From Linaria vulgaris (Eukaryota > Streptophyta > Magnoliopsida > Lamiales > Plantaginaceae): DNA of 64,000 nt. Below, piece after piece: positions 11,662 through 22,692 of this stretch. The notes below the pieces were generated by a model. It was not told the origin of the DNA and made no database searches. It worked only from the letters and a program-made list of their open reading frames with translations. How positions within the stretch are numbered: the first letter of the stretch is position 1; every line of letters begins with the position of its first letter. The DNA is taken from NCBI GenBank assembly GCA_948329865.1, contig OX415249.1, positions 84,476,587 through 84,540,586 on the forward strand, written 5' to 3'. The translations under genes were made by a program, and so were the position numbers.

Positions 11662-14120
11662 ATCATATCAACCTATACCAAACGTGACCATGAAAACAAA
11701 AGAAGACAACCTAAACAAACCATACTCAACAAGACGAGATGCCCTTCTAGTCGTGAACGTGACGCTTTCCCTCTTGAACAATGCCTCGGTACTTTTTAGG
11801 TGCCATATCAGTCGAATTGATGATCGACACGGTAGGAACATACATGCGAGCACTCTCAGGTTCGAGTACTCCCAATCGACTTGGTCCCGCCACTAATGGA
11901 ATAAAATGGTCCAAATGTCCTTCAGTAGGGGGATTTATCACCAACCGCAGAATAACCAGGTCAGAAGGAAACCCTGACATCGATTGCACAACCTCTTGAC
12001 AATTTTGTAGCCCATTAGCAAAAAGTGACGAGCCCCTTCACCAAAAGATCTTTCAGAGCCCATTGTCCCACCGACTACAAAGGCAACCTGGGCTCGAGCC
12101 TTCATCAACTTTTCCCTAAATATGCGCCTCAAGTTCATCAAGTGGTGTTGATACTCGTCCCACTCCGCGCTCATCGTGGGAAGGAGCTCACTCGTCTGTC
12201 CGACATGAAAAAGCAAGCTTTCCAACAATTCTTCCGCCATAGCCGACGACTCTTGCATCTAGTTTAAATCCCTCTCCAAAATTTTGCTACTCTCGTCAAT
12301 ATTCGAGGTTTGTGCGACTCGTAAGGCCTCCACTTTGACCTCTCTCTGCCCTAGATGACAACGGGTCTCTTCTAACACCGACTCCATTTCCTAGCATTGC
12401 CTTCGTAAGGCCGACATGTCAAAAAAGGTTGCTCCGTAATGCTTCCCCATAGCTTCTACCAGCGACAATTGCAAAAATTCGACTAAAGTAAGACCAAAAA
12501 TAGAAGCAAATAGTGCACGAGCCACCATATTGGAGACAAGAGACCGGATTACCTAACATGCATTCTTTCTAAAGACATCATGAAAAGTAAGAAAATAAAA
12601 AGGTAGCAAGAATTCCCGATCTCTTTCATTCTGTAAGCCCCGCAGGTACGACCAACAATACTCCAAGTTCCTCTGCACCTTCGTAAAGATGGAAAGACCA
12701 TCCACCGCTCCCAAAGAGGATGGATATCCAAAGCCCGCCATCCATGGACTAATAACATGACTACAATCCTCGCCAAATAATCGAGATGGCTGGCCTACTG
12801 AACTCCGAAAATCCCAGACTTTAGGGGAGGCATGTGGGTGAACAAAAATAACCCTCGACTAAGGTGTTGGAGAAGAAAAGAAAAGAGCTAGGGAGTTTGC
12901 GTACCTCAAAATATTCTGGTCGACCATCTCTTCATCCCAGCATGCCAACATAAGTAAATGCTCATCGGAAAATGATACATTGGCGTGCACATCCATTTCA
13001 GCCCTTGAACCAACAATGCTCCCAAAGGGTTAATGATTAGGACCAAGCGTACAAACATCCCACAAAAAATTCTCTAACAAAATGGCTTACTAAACAAGGG
13101 GTTCGTATGATGGGGCCTCTCGGGAGATTCTAACACCTCAGCGCTTTGCTGCAGTCTCGCTATGATCATGGTAACATGGAAATCACATCATAGCGGCCAG
13201 AATACAAATCCATCTTTCTAATTCTTGTCTCACTTGCTCCGCATAGACAATAGTACTCGCGCAAAACCCATACCCCACCTAGTACGCACCCCTCATTCTG
13301 TGATCGGAAAATCACGAGAGATCAAATAGAAGAACTCCCTCTTCCATTGGAACCTAGGGGAGATCCCACTTCCAAGAAAGTGGACAAGCATGTCGGCTCC
13401 AGATAAAAGAAAGGAGAACCACATAGCACTACGTGCAGGGAGAAGTTCACCGAGAAATGAAGTGAGGGGGGGGGGAGCAATCTATGTCCAACAGAATACA
13501 TCATAACACAAAGGAGTAGTTGACTTGGGCAATTTTCAAAAACTGAAAAAGTCCTCTCACTAAAGGATGAATACCCTGCTAGAGGGTCATGGGCACAGTG
13601 ATCAACAGAAGGAACCACCACGTTGAACCTGGTCAAATCCAACGACACCCCTCGAAAAAATGACACACTGACCCCTCTGTAAGTGAACTAGACATAGCAC
13701 TTACTTCTCCTCAGACCCATAATCTACCCCGACTCAAAATATCCAAGTATCAACTCTGCCCCTGAGGCGGCAAACTAGAAGGTTCCCCCTGGAGGAAAAT
13801 AACTCTTGCGTTATCTATTGCCTGGCTCGAGGCAGAAGCCGAAGAGACGCCCTTACAATTATCAGCACCCTTCTCTTGGCCAACAAAAAGCTGCCACAAT
13901 CAGCTACAACGTTAACCACGCTGCTCGCTGATAGCGGGCCTGGGAGGCCACATTGGTGGTTAGCAATGTAGCCTCTCCTCAATCTGCCGCCAAAAACAAA
14001 CCACTGCCTCAACCAGCCTCTGTTGTTGAAGTAGAAAACCCAGCAAGAAGACTCGAAGTCCCAATGGAACCTGACTCTGTGAGTGAAGGATTCGAACTCC
14101 CAAAGTTCGAGTGATCCATG
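11662..14120 (-). pseudogene. Antisense ORF remnant of Tat-like element (Transposase_28 type)
   Basis: Broken reading frames on the minus strand correspond piece by piece to the plus-strand remnant at 43936-46330. The start near 14120 (MDHSNF, then SIGTSSLL) matches the start at 43936 (MEQANS, then SIGTSSLL). A segment around 13600 has GVSLDLTRF and HDPLAGY, against GVSLDVSKF and YDPLAGY near 44410. A segment at 12560-12740 has QNERDREFLL, shared with 45548-45577. Stops and frameshifts are frequent, so it is dead. It lies opposite to the element's own direction as set by the primer-binding site near 9466 and 9631. Confidence 0.65.
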
Positions 14121-14934
14121 ATATTCTGGATCCAAAAAGGGGATAGTATGCAAAAAAAATAAAAGTAAAAATCTACCAACATTTGAAAGATAGCTTGAAA
14201 TGAGAAGGCGTAGGGTGTAAGCAAAAAGAGAAATGATAAGGAAATGACACACGACACCCCAATTTATAAGGGACTAAAAAAACGAAACTCCCACTCAAAA
14301 GACGTTTCTTCTTTGAACAACCTGAACTGATGACCCTTCTTATCTGCCCAACGTGGATAGATTGTGGAACAATAACAAAAATCCATGTGCCTAGACAGAC
14401 AAATGACCGCAATGGTCCATAAATGTCCTTAATGGAAAAAGTTATAGCATACCTATCTGACAGACGTGGCATCCAGGTAGATTGTATAACCCAAAGAAGG
14501 GACCGCCAACCCCACAAATCACTCTAGGCCACATGTCCCCCCCCCCCCCCCACCCCACCCCCAAAAAAAGTACGAGCTCACGCCGCACAAAGAAAAAACC
14601 TTATAGGAGGAGCCAAACAGCCTTCTTAAAGCAACCCCCAATAACCACAAGAAATTATGCGCAAAACATAACCTCACCCCCTCGGATATACTATGCAAGG
14701 TTAAAACTTCCCCTTCATGACCTTTGTTACAATGGAAGAACTACTTTCCTTCTCAATGCACTACCGTTGGCTACGAGGGGCAACGCCCCTCTAAAACAAC
14801 GGTACTAAAGGAGACTCACGACTCTAATAGAGCCTATCCACTTGAAGGGACCACTTAGTCCTAGAACTAGTTCAAGGCAAACCACGATCCCTGCGAACGA
14901 CACATAACGAAGAGGTCTCGTGGCTGATGCGTGC
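14121..14934 (-). mobile_element. Upstream region of the antisense ORF, with a C-run
   Basis: The segment holds the TATA box described at 14263 and a run of about 15 C at 14538-14552. A block at 14807-14873 matches 34909-34972 in reverse complement, sharing ACTAAGTGGTCCC. It ends abruptly at the solo-LTR-like repeat that starts at 14935. No host gene is present. Confidence 0.55.
14263..14270 (-). promoter_or_regulatory. TATA box for the antisense ORF
   Basis: On the minus strand this reads CTTATAAATT, about 145 bp upstream of the remnant's ATG near 14120. The two related antisense ORFs also have a TATA box upstream (38670-38677 and 35491-35498). Confidence 0.5.
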
Positions 14935-16429
14935 GTATGCTCCTCTTATTTGTTATTTATGGAATTAATGCACACAATTTGCAAGTACACGAGTCAAGTA
15001 ATAATAAAGTGGTAAGTAAGTATAACTGATTAACTACCGAATTCCCAAATAGGACATATTTGAACTTTAGAAATCTAAATGAAATTGTGCTTTGATTTGT
15101 TAATTAAGAAATAGAAAGATTAATTCACAACTAATTAACTAGTGATTATCTAAGAGTTACTAAAGATGGATTAATGATTAACTAAAGATTAACTAACTAA
15201 GACTATGCTAACTAAGGCTATGCTAACTAAGACTGGATTGAATTGTTTGATTTCTAAGGTTGTAAAACAGATTAAGAAAAATGTATCTAAGAGATGGGTT
15301 ACATTGATCTCGAATGCGGGTATTTCATAGACAAATACCAATGATCCCTATGCTAGCCTCTTTCTATTGATGATTGTTTTGTTTACAAGTTGGCATAATA
15401 GATTAGCCACCTTTCGTATGTACTAAAGAACCCGTCGTTAAGCACTTTTCCCTCGCCAGAAGTTCACCATGTCAAAGGATCCATACAACTTTTTAGAAGG
15501 GAATTAGAGTTATCAACTATGATCTAGATTCTACGATACACATTAACGTCAAAGGTCTAGAGACTTATCTGCCTGGTCTGTTAAGCTAGTGTTGTGTTAA
15601 CAATCTTCTATGCACAATTCAACATAATACAAGGTTATTCAACACCACTACTCTGATTCAAGGAAGCGCGTGTGTCAAACATACCAAGTAGCATAAGCAA
15701 CAAATGATATTCAACAAAACAAAGTCATCAAATAGAATTAATCAAAACATAGGTTCAAGGTGCATCCATATGAGACAACTACATCCTCTCACAGATACTA
15801 AGAGCATTAGATACTCATACTCATGTTAATATCACAATAATTCACCATAGATTTACGAAAGAAAGAAAAGAAAAGATTAAACTTTTAATCCCGATGAGAT
15901 TTCAACGTGTCTTCTCCTTTGGACTCTTTGTTGCTTTCTTCTACTTTGATTGCCGACTCTTTTTTATTACCTTTCTCCCTCAACAATGGCCATAGTACTC
16001 TGAACGGTAGAATTTCTGCTCTTGAACTGTAGAATGCTACAGTGCGCTATTGTTTGTGATTTGTGAACTGTATTTTTTGTTCTCTACCCCAGTTGGTGAA
16101 TGTGCCCTCATATTTATAATTTTTCCAGCTCGGGTCTTCGTTTTAGGGTTTTTGGCATCTCGGCTCATATTCAAGTCGCGCGACCGTCACTCCTCTCTGT
16201 CGCGCCACTCCGTCTTCTCCTCGCGCTGCTTCATGTTTCTCCACCGTATTGTCTTGCGGTGCTGCTCTTGATCGTGCTACATTCGTCATTTGTGTTGCTG
16301 TAGTGGGGCGACTAGTAGCGTTGTAGCGCTTCTGCCTCAGGTCACTAATTAGTTCTGAAATCCTCCAAAATAAGTATCATTTTGCTCCAACCCGACTAAA
16401 ACTACAAAAACAATGTAATTACCAACACA
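14935..16429 (-). repeat. Solo-LTR-like repeat (second family)
   Basis: On the minus strand the block starts TGTGTTGGTAATTACATTG and ends CGCACGCATCA, giving TG..CA termini. It is homologous in inverted orientation to the interrupted repeat at 35601-43833. The starts (TGTGT..TAATT.CAT) and the ends (TTTATTATTAC then GTGnACnTG) both correspond. The length of about 1.5 kb and lack of an internal coding region suggest a solo LTR. No clear target duplication was found, so the boundaries may be off by a few bases. Confidence 0.55.
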
Positions 16430-17524
16430 AACAAAACAAAACAATCTAAAACAAGAAAAAACATAATCACTACATTATTAAAGCATTGATTCCAGTTCAA
16501 CACACTTCCAAAAAACAAGAAAAACGAAGACACTCATAACTCAGAACTAAAAAACAATCAATACTAAAAACAGAGGACATACACTAAAAACCCTCAAACT
16601 CCCATACTTCAATTACATTTAAAAGATAAACATAAACACAAAACTCCCATCATCCACTCATCATCCTCTTTCACTTATCATCGACACTCCCATCTTTAGG
16701 CAACCAAGATATCCACTGTCGGGCAAACAACTTCTGGAGATAGTTGGCATGCTCACAACATACAAGCGAAAAAACTTCTCCAAATCAGCCTCGTACAAAG
16801 CAACATAAAATTAAATAAATTAGCATGAAGATTAAACACTAAAAATCAAATAAATTAGACAATTGCGAACTTACTTGACGGGGAATTGCATGATACGGGG
16901 CTAATATCGTAATCAACCAATCATGTTTAACACGCACTCGAGGTGCATAAAACTTTTGCCTCAACTCGTTGAGTTTGGCATAGATGACTGACATCTTATG
17001 CTCACCCCTGCCCCCCTCCCCCAACGCAGCGCATCCAACTTCGGTTTGATCAACTGTAACCCCCTTTCAAGAGCCGGCAGATGTGACAACATATGCCTCC
17101 GTCAATACCCGCACAACCTTATTAGCAACTCTCTCTCAAAGAATAGATTAAATAACCATCATGAAACATCAAGTGCACTTCCCTATCATTCAGAATCTCC
17201 ACTTTTTTTCTTAAATCAAAAGTGCAAGAGAAAGAGAGAAAGAGAGAGAGAATGCGTTTAAGATGATGAACGCGTGTGTGATTATAGTTGGTATTTATAA
17301 CAATAAATTGTGACCCTTCATATGGACCTGACTTTTCCGTTCAAATAACATATTCCGTTCAAATAACATATTCCAACCTACAAAAAAATGTCCAAATGCT
17401 AACTAACGGTTACCAATAAACAAAAAGATAAAATTCTACTTGGAAACCGATCCATTATCAGAGCAACAAACAAAAGGTTTTGAAATCTTAAATTCGATTA
17501 CATTGCACGCATTGGTCAACTTTA
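16430..17524. other. Low-complexity intergenic region
   Basis: A/C-rich sequence, with a purine-rich GA tract near 17221-17251. Short open frames on both strands show no family features that I recognise. Confidence 0.45.
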
Positions 17525-17935
17525 TTAAGACAAAACAAACACAATATTAAAAAAAACAAACAAACACATCACTACCCTATTTGTCCACCCTAAACGAGTA
17601 AACAACGAAAAAAATGTCCATAGCACATACATGCACACAACAAACAGTGTAACACGTAAAAAAATTTCTCTTTTCTTGACAGAAACCAATTCATCAAGCA
17701 CTCCCAACCTCTGAAGCAACCCGAGGATAGTTTGCTTCGATCTCTCACACATTGGTGGATCAATCCAAACTTAGAAGTTGCAACGTCCACTTTTCTGTGA
17801 AACAAACAAATAAACACGGAAAAATCAACAAAAAAACTTAAAATCTGAAGAAAAAAAACGAGCAGGATTGAGGTTAGTCCATGATGTTTCCGTTGACGCC
17901 TTGAGCTCACAACGACACAATTTAGAATTTTTCAT
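17525..17935 (-). pseudogene. GRF-type zinc-finger small protein, decayed
   Basis: On the minus strand from ATG at 17935 the frame reads KLCRCELKAST, then TSWTNLNPAR. This is the first half of a GRF zinc finger (C.C..., TSWT, NP-R). After an interval with a TTTCACAG acceptor, a second piece encodes GRCNF, a stop, then VWIDPPMCERSK and LLQRL, the typical second half. It ends in a hydrophobic C-terminal segment, as in the small plant GRF proteins. The TAA stop stands where the family has an aromatic residue, so the copy is probably inactive. Such genes are often spread with transposons; no element ends were seen here. Confidence 0.6.
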
Positions 17936-18363
17936 GCTAAATCGAACGAATTTTCAAAAAAAAAATTGAGTGATGAAATTAGGGATTTAGGGTTCTGGAA
18001 TTGGGGCTGAATTTGGAGATTTAAAAGTGGGTAGAGCCGTTAACTATCTATTGGAAACAGTGAAGTACCAATTTTACCCCTACAAATTTTTAAAATGGGC
18101 CAGAAAATAGGTGTGGGTATAACATTTTTCAAAAGTCAAAGGTGGGGTCTAATATTCCAAAAAAAATAGGTTCGGTATAGGTTCGCAAAAACGCGAATAG
18201 GTTGGGTATAGTTTGGCGTTTTTTCCTCTCTTTTTTCTAGTTGTTTAGGCAACTTATGTTTCCCCCCGAATAATATAGGAAAATATATTCTAATTCTTCT
18301 CTTTTTTTTTTATAAATATAATTTTTCTCATATAAGAAAACATGGAAAATATTAGTTATCTTA
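17936..18363. other. Upstream of GRF remnant, nothing further recognised
   Basis: Contains the presumed leader of the GRF remnant and a G/T-rich tract near 18100-18230 with repeated GGT(A/T)TAG-like words. No gene or clear element terminus seen. Confidence 0.4.
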
Positions 18364-19439
18364 GGGCTCGTTTGCTTATAATATTATTAGTCGCATGACT
18401 ACTAATTACTCCTTACTAATATACTTGTGTATAATTAGCGTATCCCATGATTTGCCAAATTAGTACCCTAGATAATGCACAAAAAAAAAATAGTAGTGTG
18501 TTTACTTGAACTAATTGGGCCTAGTTTTTTAATCTTCCAACTCATGTGCACAATTACATTTTCATCCCCATTGTATGTTTTTTCACCACACACCATTTAG
18601 TCTTTAATTCCATCATTTCGTATTTCTCTTCAACCACCTTTTGCAATAAAAAACCCTAAAACCACAAAGGCTCATCAATCGTAAATTATATTGAACTTAA
18701 TAAGCTTAATAAAATTTGATCACAAAATTTAGTTTTGAATTTGATCATAAAATTTAATAAAACGTAGTTTTTGGTGTAATTATAATTTTAATAAGAAAAC
18801 ACTCAAGCAAACCCTCCATTAAAGAATGTATAAGTATTAATTTCAAAAAAAAATGTCTAAGTATTCAATTTCGAAATAGTTAATTAATGATGAAACGTGC
18901 AATATAAAAACCTAAACAATAAAATTTTATAGTGTATTCTATGAAATGGTAATTATGAGAAGCTTAAAAAAATATTTTCGCACCAACCTCTTTGACAATA
19001 TAGTTGGGCATTTGAAATATTTATATGAAAAGATTAAAACAAAGAACGAAACTTTGTTCAAATAGGTGGAACGTTAATTGTATTTCTAAAGAACATGAAT
19101 GTTAATTGTAGTGTATGTATAACATTCCCCTCTCACACAAACAGTAGGGGGGGTGCGGAGGAAATGAAAATCAAGAAAAAAGAAATTATCAACAATTCAT
19201 AAGCAATATTATTGAAGTCTAATCTAGTGATCAAGAAAAAATAATTTATTGAAGGCTAATCAAGAAAAAATAACGTAAATAACTAGTGATTCAAGGCTTA
19301 TTGTGGTATTATTAGTTGGAGGAGAAGAGGTCCAACTATTAATCATAAGATTAACCCGCCACGTAGGCGAAACTCAATTAATAATATTATCTACGACTAT
19401 TAATTTACTTGAGGGTTATTGGGCAAAGCAAACGAGTCC
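18364..19439. mobile_element. Putative MITE-like element with 14-bp terminal inverted repeats
   Basis: The left end GGGCTCGTTTGCTT (18364-18377) and the reverse complement of the right end (19426-19439, GGACTCGTTTGCTT) differ at one base. The 1.08 kb between them is AT-rich and has no open frame. GGGCTCGTTTG-type ends resemble Tourist/Harbinger MITEs, which duplicate TTA. The left flank is TTA but the right flank is TTT, so the target duplication is not conserved and the assignment is tentative. Confidence 0.45.
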
Positions 19440-20519
19440 TTTGTATCCAAGTCTCATCTTTCTTTCCATAAAAAGGTGAGCAAATGTTGTTCATATGTTT
19501 CGTATCTTTGAAATGTTCAAAACTTTTCATATTCCCACTAATGTCAAATTGAGAATTTTTATTTTAACTCTTTATATAATCTTAAGAACAACTTTTTATA
19601 GAATCTTTTATTTTTTTAGGTTCTTTGATCACGACCTTATTGATAATGTTTGTGATATTAAAATAAATAAATCAAGCTAATTATCATAAGTACTTATTAA
19701 ATAATTTTAAGAAAGTTGAAAAGTGTAGACAAAAAATAAGTAAGAAAAACTTTCAAAACAAAAATATTAACCAATTGAATATCATATCTCTTAAATATTA
19801 TTTTTAAAACGTATTTCAAGGGACAAAGTATAATCACAACTTTAAGTTAGATTAATAGTAAATATGAAAATCTTGATTTTTCCTGAAAATCAGTGTACTA
19901 AACGCATGGAAAATAAGGAATTTTCTATTTTCTCTAAACTATTCTATGAAAAAACTCATTTTTCCTCATTTTTCTTATTTCTTTTACCTTTTCTCTATTT
20001 TTTTGGTAATCAAACGGAGCCTTAGTGAACCTTTGAGCCGTGATAAGTATTGGTCCCGTAAAGAGCTGGTATATGAACTTATGAAGTGAGTAGCGAATGT
20101 TTCGTATATTGTCTCAAGAGTTAGAGATAATTCAATTATTGGGCTTTCACTCTTTCAACGATTAAAAAGCCATAGTGATTATAAAATTAACTAGATTCAT
20201 CGTGTCAGTTCGTGACAATTTTCTTTTAACTTCATTTTCTAATTTCTTGATGATAAAAAATTTGAAGATCGAAACTGGTCATGAAGCTGGTATTTTGGAT
20301 CTTAAAAGGCTGCCGGTTACGAATTATCCTTAAAATCAAAGAGGAATGCGTGTAATAAAATATCCATACCTCGTAATGGCGTACAGAGTACGTAACCACG
20401 GTTTGACCAAGAGCGGTCGTTTAAGGGTTTAGGGTTTTAATACGTTTGTTATTAATACATCATTATTTTTTAGATATTAGGACACCGCAATGTAAGAGGG
20501 AGCGTCAATGATTGTGACA
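19440..20519. other. AT-rich intergenic region
   Basis: No gene seen. A GTAATCAAACGGAGCC sequence near 20007-20022 resembles a terminal repeat of a small DNA transposon, but I could not find a partner. Confidence 0.4.
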
Positions 20520-20534
20520 AAATAAGAACACTTT

Positions 20535-21589
20535 TTTTTTTTTTTGATAAATTAGAACGATTCATTCATCAAACCACCGCAGGATGTAGTACAGATAAAT
20601 GAAATACAAAAAACAACAAAATAAACCTTGAACAATAACTAAAACAAATATAGAAAATGCATAAGGCGAAAGGAGCAGCGGGATAAGCAGCAATGACGAG
20701 CAGGCGAACAATACCAACACAAACAGCAACAGCAACAACAACGGTGGCGAAGGTAGCAGATTCACTCTGTACAAGACTTGAGCAAACCAAATTTTCTTCT
20801 GACGTAGAGAAAAAACACTCTAGCTTCAACCTGGGTTCCCGAGCAACGGGAATAAAACGAGAATCTCCATTCACGATAGAGATATCAAGAACAAATGTCC
20901 AACCAAACTCTCCATTGCAAAAATCCTGCCAACAAGAAACACCAAAAGTACAAGGAAAAACCAGACTCCATTTTTCGAAAGAAAAAGAACGCAGAGACTG
21001 CAAAATCAAGCCAAACATACGAAATACTACAACACAATAACAAATAAACTGAAAGCATAAAAGCAACCACCACATCTGACATGAGATTAAACATGGTGAG
21101 TCCAAAAATAACGTCAAAGGCCGACCAATCCTTTGAAGTGAAACACAAAGTACGTCACCCAGTATCGATAATGCCAATACCCTCTGGTTTTTGGGCAAAT
21201 TTGGTTTCACCAGAACAGATGGAAAGTGGTGGATGGTGGGCGTTTTGGATATGAAGAACAAATCTGGTTTCACCAGAAGAGATGGGAAGTGGTGGAGGGT
21301 GGGCGTTTTGCACAGTGGACGGAAAAGTCGGAAGTCGGGCGGTGATGACCATGGCAGATCTGAGAAGAAGAGAGGGCAGTCGTGGTCCGAGGGTTCTATG
21401 GAGAAGAAAGAGAAGCTTAGATCTGAGATCTCAGATCTGTGTTGGAAAGCCAGACTGGTGATGGAGGAGGAGGCCGACGAAAGCGGCGGAAAAACCCTAG
21501 TAGCAGGGAAGAGGGAGGCACTATTCTCTAGAGAGAAAGTGCAGAGGAAAAAAACGTAAATTTTCACGAAAATTATCGAATTGGGCTTC
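20535..21589 (-). mobile_element. Retroposon with poly(A) tail and 15-bp target duplications
   Basis: Flanked by identical 15-bp copies of AAATAAGAACACTTT at 20520-20534 and 21590-21604. The left edge is a T-run followed by the complement of an ATGAATGAATCG-type 3' end, so on the minus strand the element ends in poly(A). This is the signature of target-primed reverse transcription. The 5' part, with pyrimidine- and GCC-rich leader sequence, resembles plant L1 LINE 5' regions. No endonuclease or reverse transcriptase is present, so it is non-autonomous or internally deleted. One minus-strand frame is open for about 340 codons but lacks an early ATG. Confidence 0.8.
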
Positions 21590-21604
21590 AAATAAGAACA
21601 CTTT

Positions 21605-22537
21605 CAAAATACCAATAAAATATTAAGTTAAAATACTTTGTCTGAGAAACGTTTACAAAGACCAATTAAGTGCCCAAAGATTGTCCAGATATTTACTATT
21701 CCTTCGCTCTGTTGCATATTCTCCCTAGAAAAGTCACAAATTAAGAAATGAAGTAATAGCAAAAACTAAAATGTGTTATTTTATTTTGAAAAAAAACACC
21801 ACGTCACATTTGGTTAATGAAAAAAAAAACGTTAGTGACATGAAGTTTTAAAGTGCACGAACATAATGGTGCGATCTTCTCTTGGTATGTTGTCATTTGA
21901 AATGATTGTGTTTTCATTATTCTTTTCTTAATGATTCTTGTTGTCTAAAATAACAACGAGTTAAGAACACAGAAACTTGTATTTTTATAAACTTGGCAAT
22001 AACCCCTATTTTTATAAATAGACAATACATTTGTGTTTATATAAAATTCAGAATGACCTTATCTTTTATGTTTTTTTTTCAATATGATGTAACAACTTTG
22101 TGATTTTAAGAAAAACAAGGTTCACCAGCAAACTAATGAATTCACTAAAACAACTTATATTACATTGTGGTGTATTATAAGGTCCTTTCACTATGTGCTC
22201 GAATCCCTTGTAAGTGAACCTTACAAACATACAAGAGAATCTCCAAATACATTATAGCGTAGCATAGATAAAATTTTATCCACTCCCGCTCAAAACCAAA
22301 ACATAATCAATATCCTAATTACCTAATAACATATAAATACTTTCCCAATTAAAAATAGGCGAAAGATTTTCTTCCTTATTCGTTTTTGCTAATTGCTCAA
22401 ATAGGAAATTTGTCATATACCTAAATTATTAACCTATTTCTTCCTTAATCACAATTAACGGCTGAGATCATCCCCAAAACCCCAGCTAATACCCCACTTA
22501 CAGTGCAGCTAACAACTCCATAACACTACCAGCTATG
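21605..22537. other. Intergenic and promoter region of OXS3-like gene
   Basis: AT-rich sequence without a recognisable gene, ending in the putative promoter of the gene that starts at 22693. Confidence 0.5.
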
Positions 22538-22544
22538 TATATAA
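22538..22544 (+). promoter_or_regulatory. TATA box of OXS3-like gene
   Basis: TATATAA about 150 bp before the ATG at 22693, followed by a leader rich in ATCAATC and CTTC words. Position is plausible but other A/T words nearby could serve. Confidence 0.5.
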
Positions 22545-22692
22545 TATTAAAAAATTGAAAAAGAGATAATGTTGTTATAATTATCCAATTGGGATAAAGA
22601 TAAAAACCTCTCACAGATCAATCAATCATCGATCAATCTTCTCTTCGTTGAAGTAAAAATTCCTTGTTTGTTGAACTATATCATCATCGACG

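Noticed and set aside
20569..21591. 340-codon minus-strand frame as a protein-coding gene
   Set aside because: It opens with TTG at the very edge of a retroposon, has no ATG for more than 150 codons and no known domain. Recorded as an observation only.
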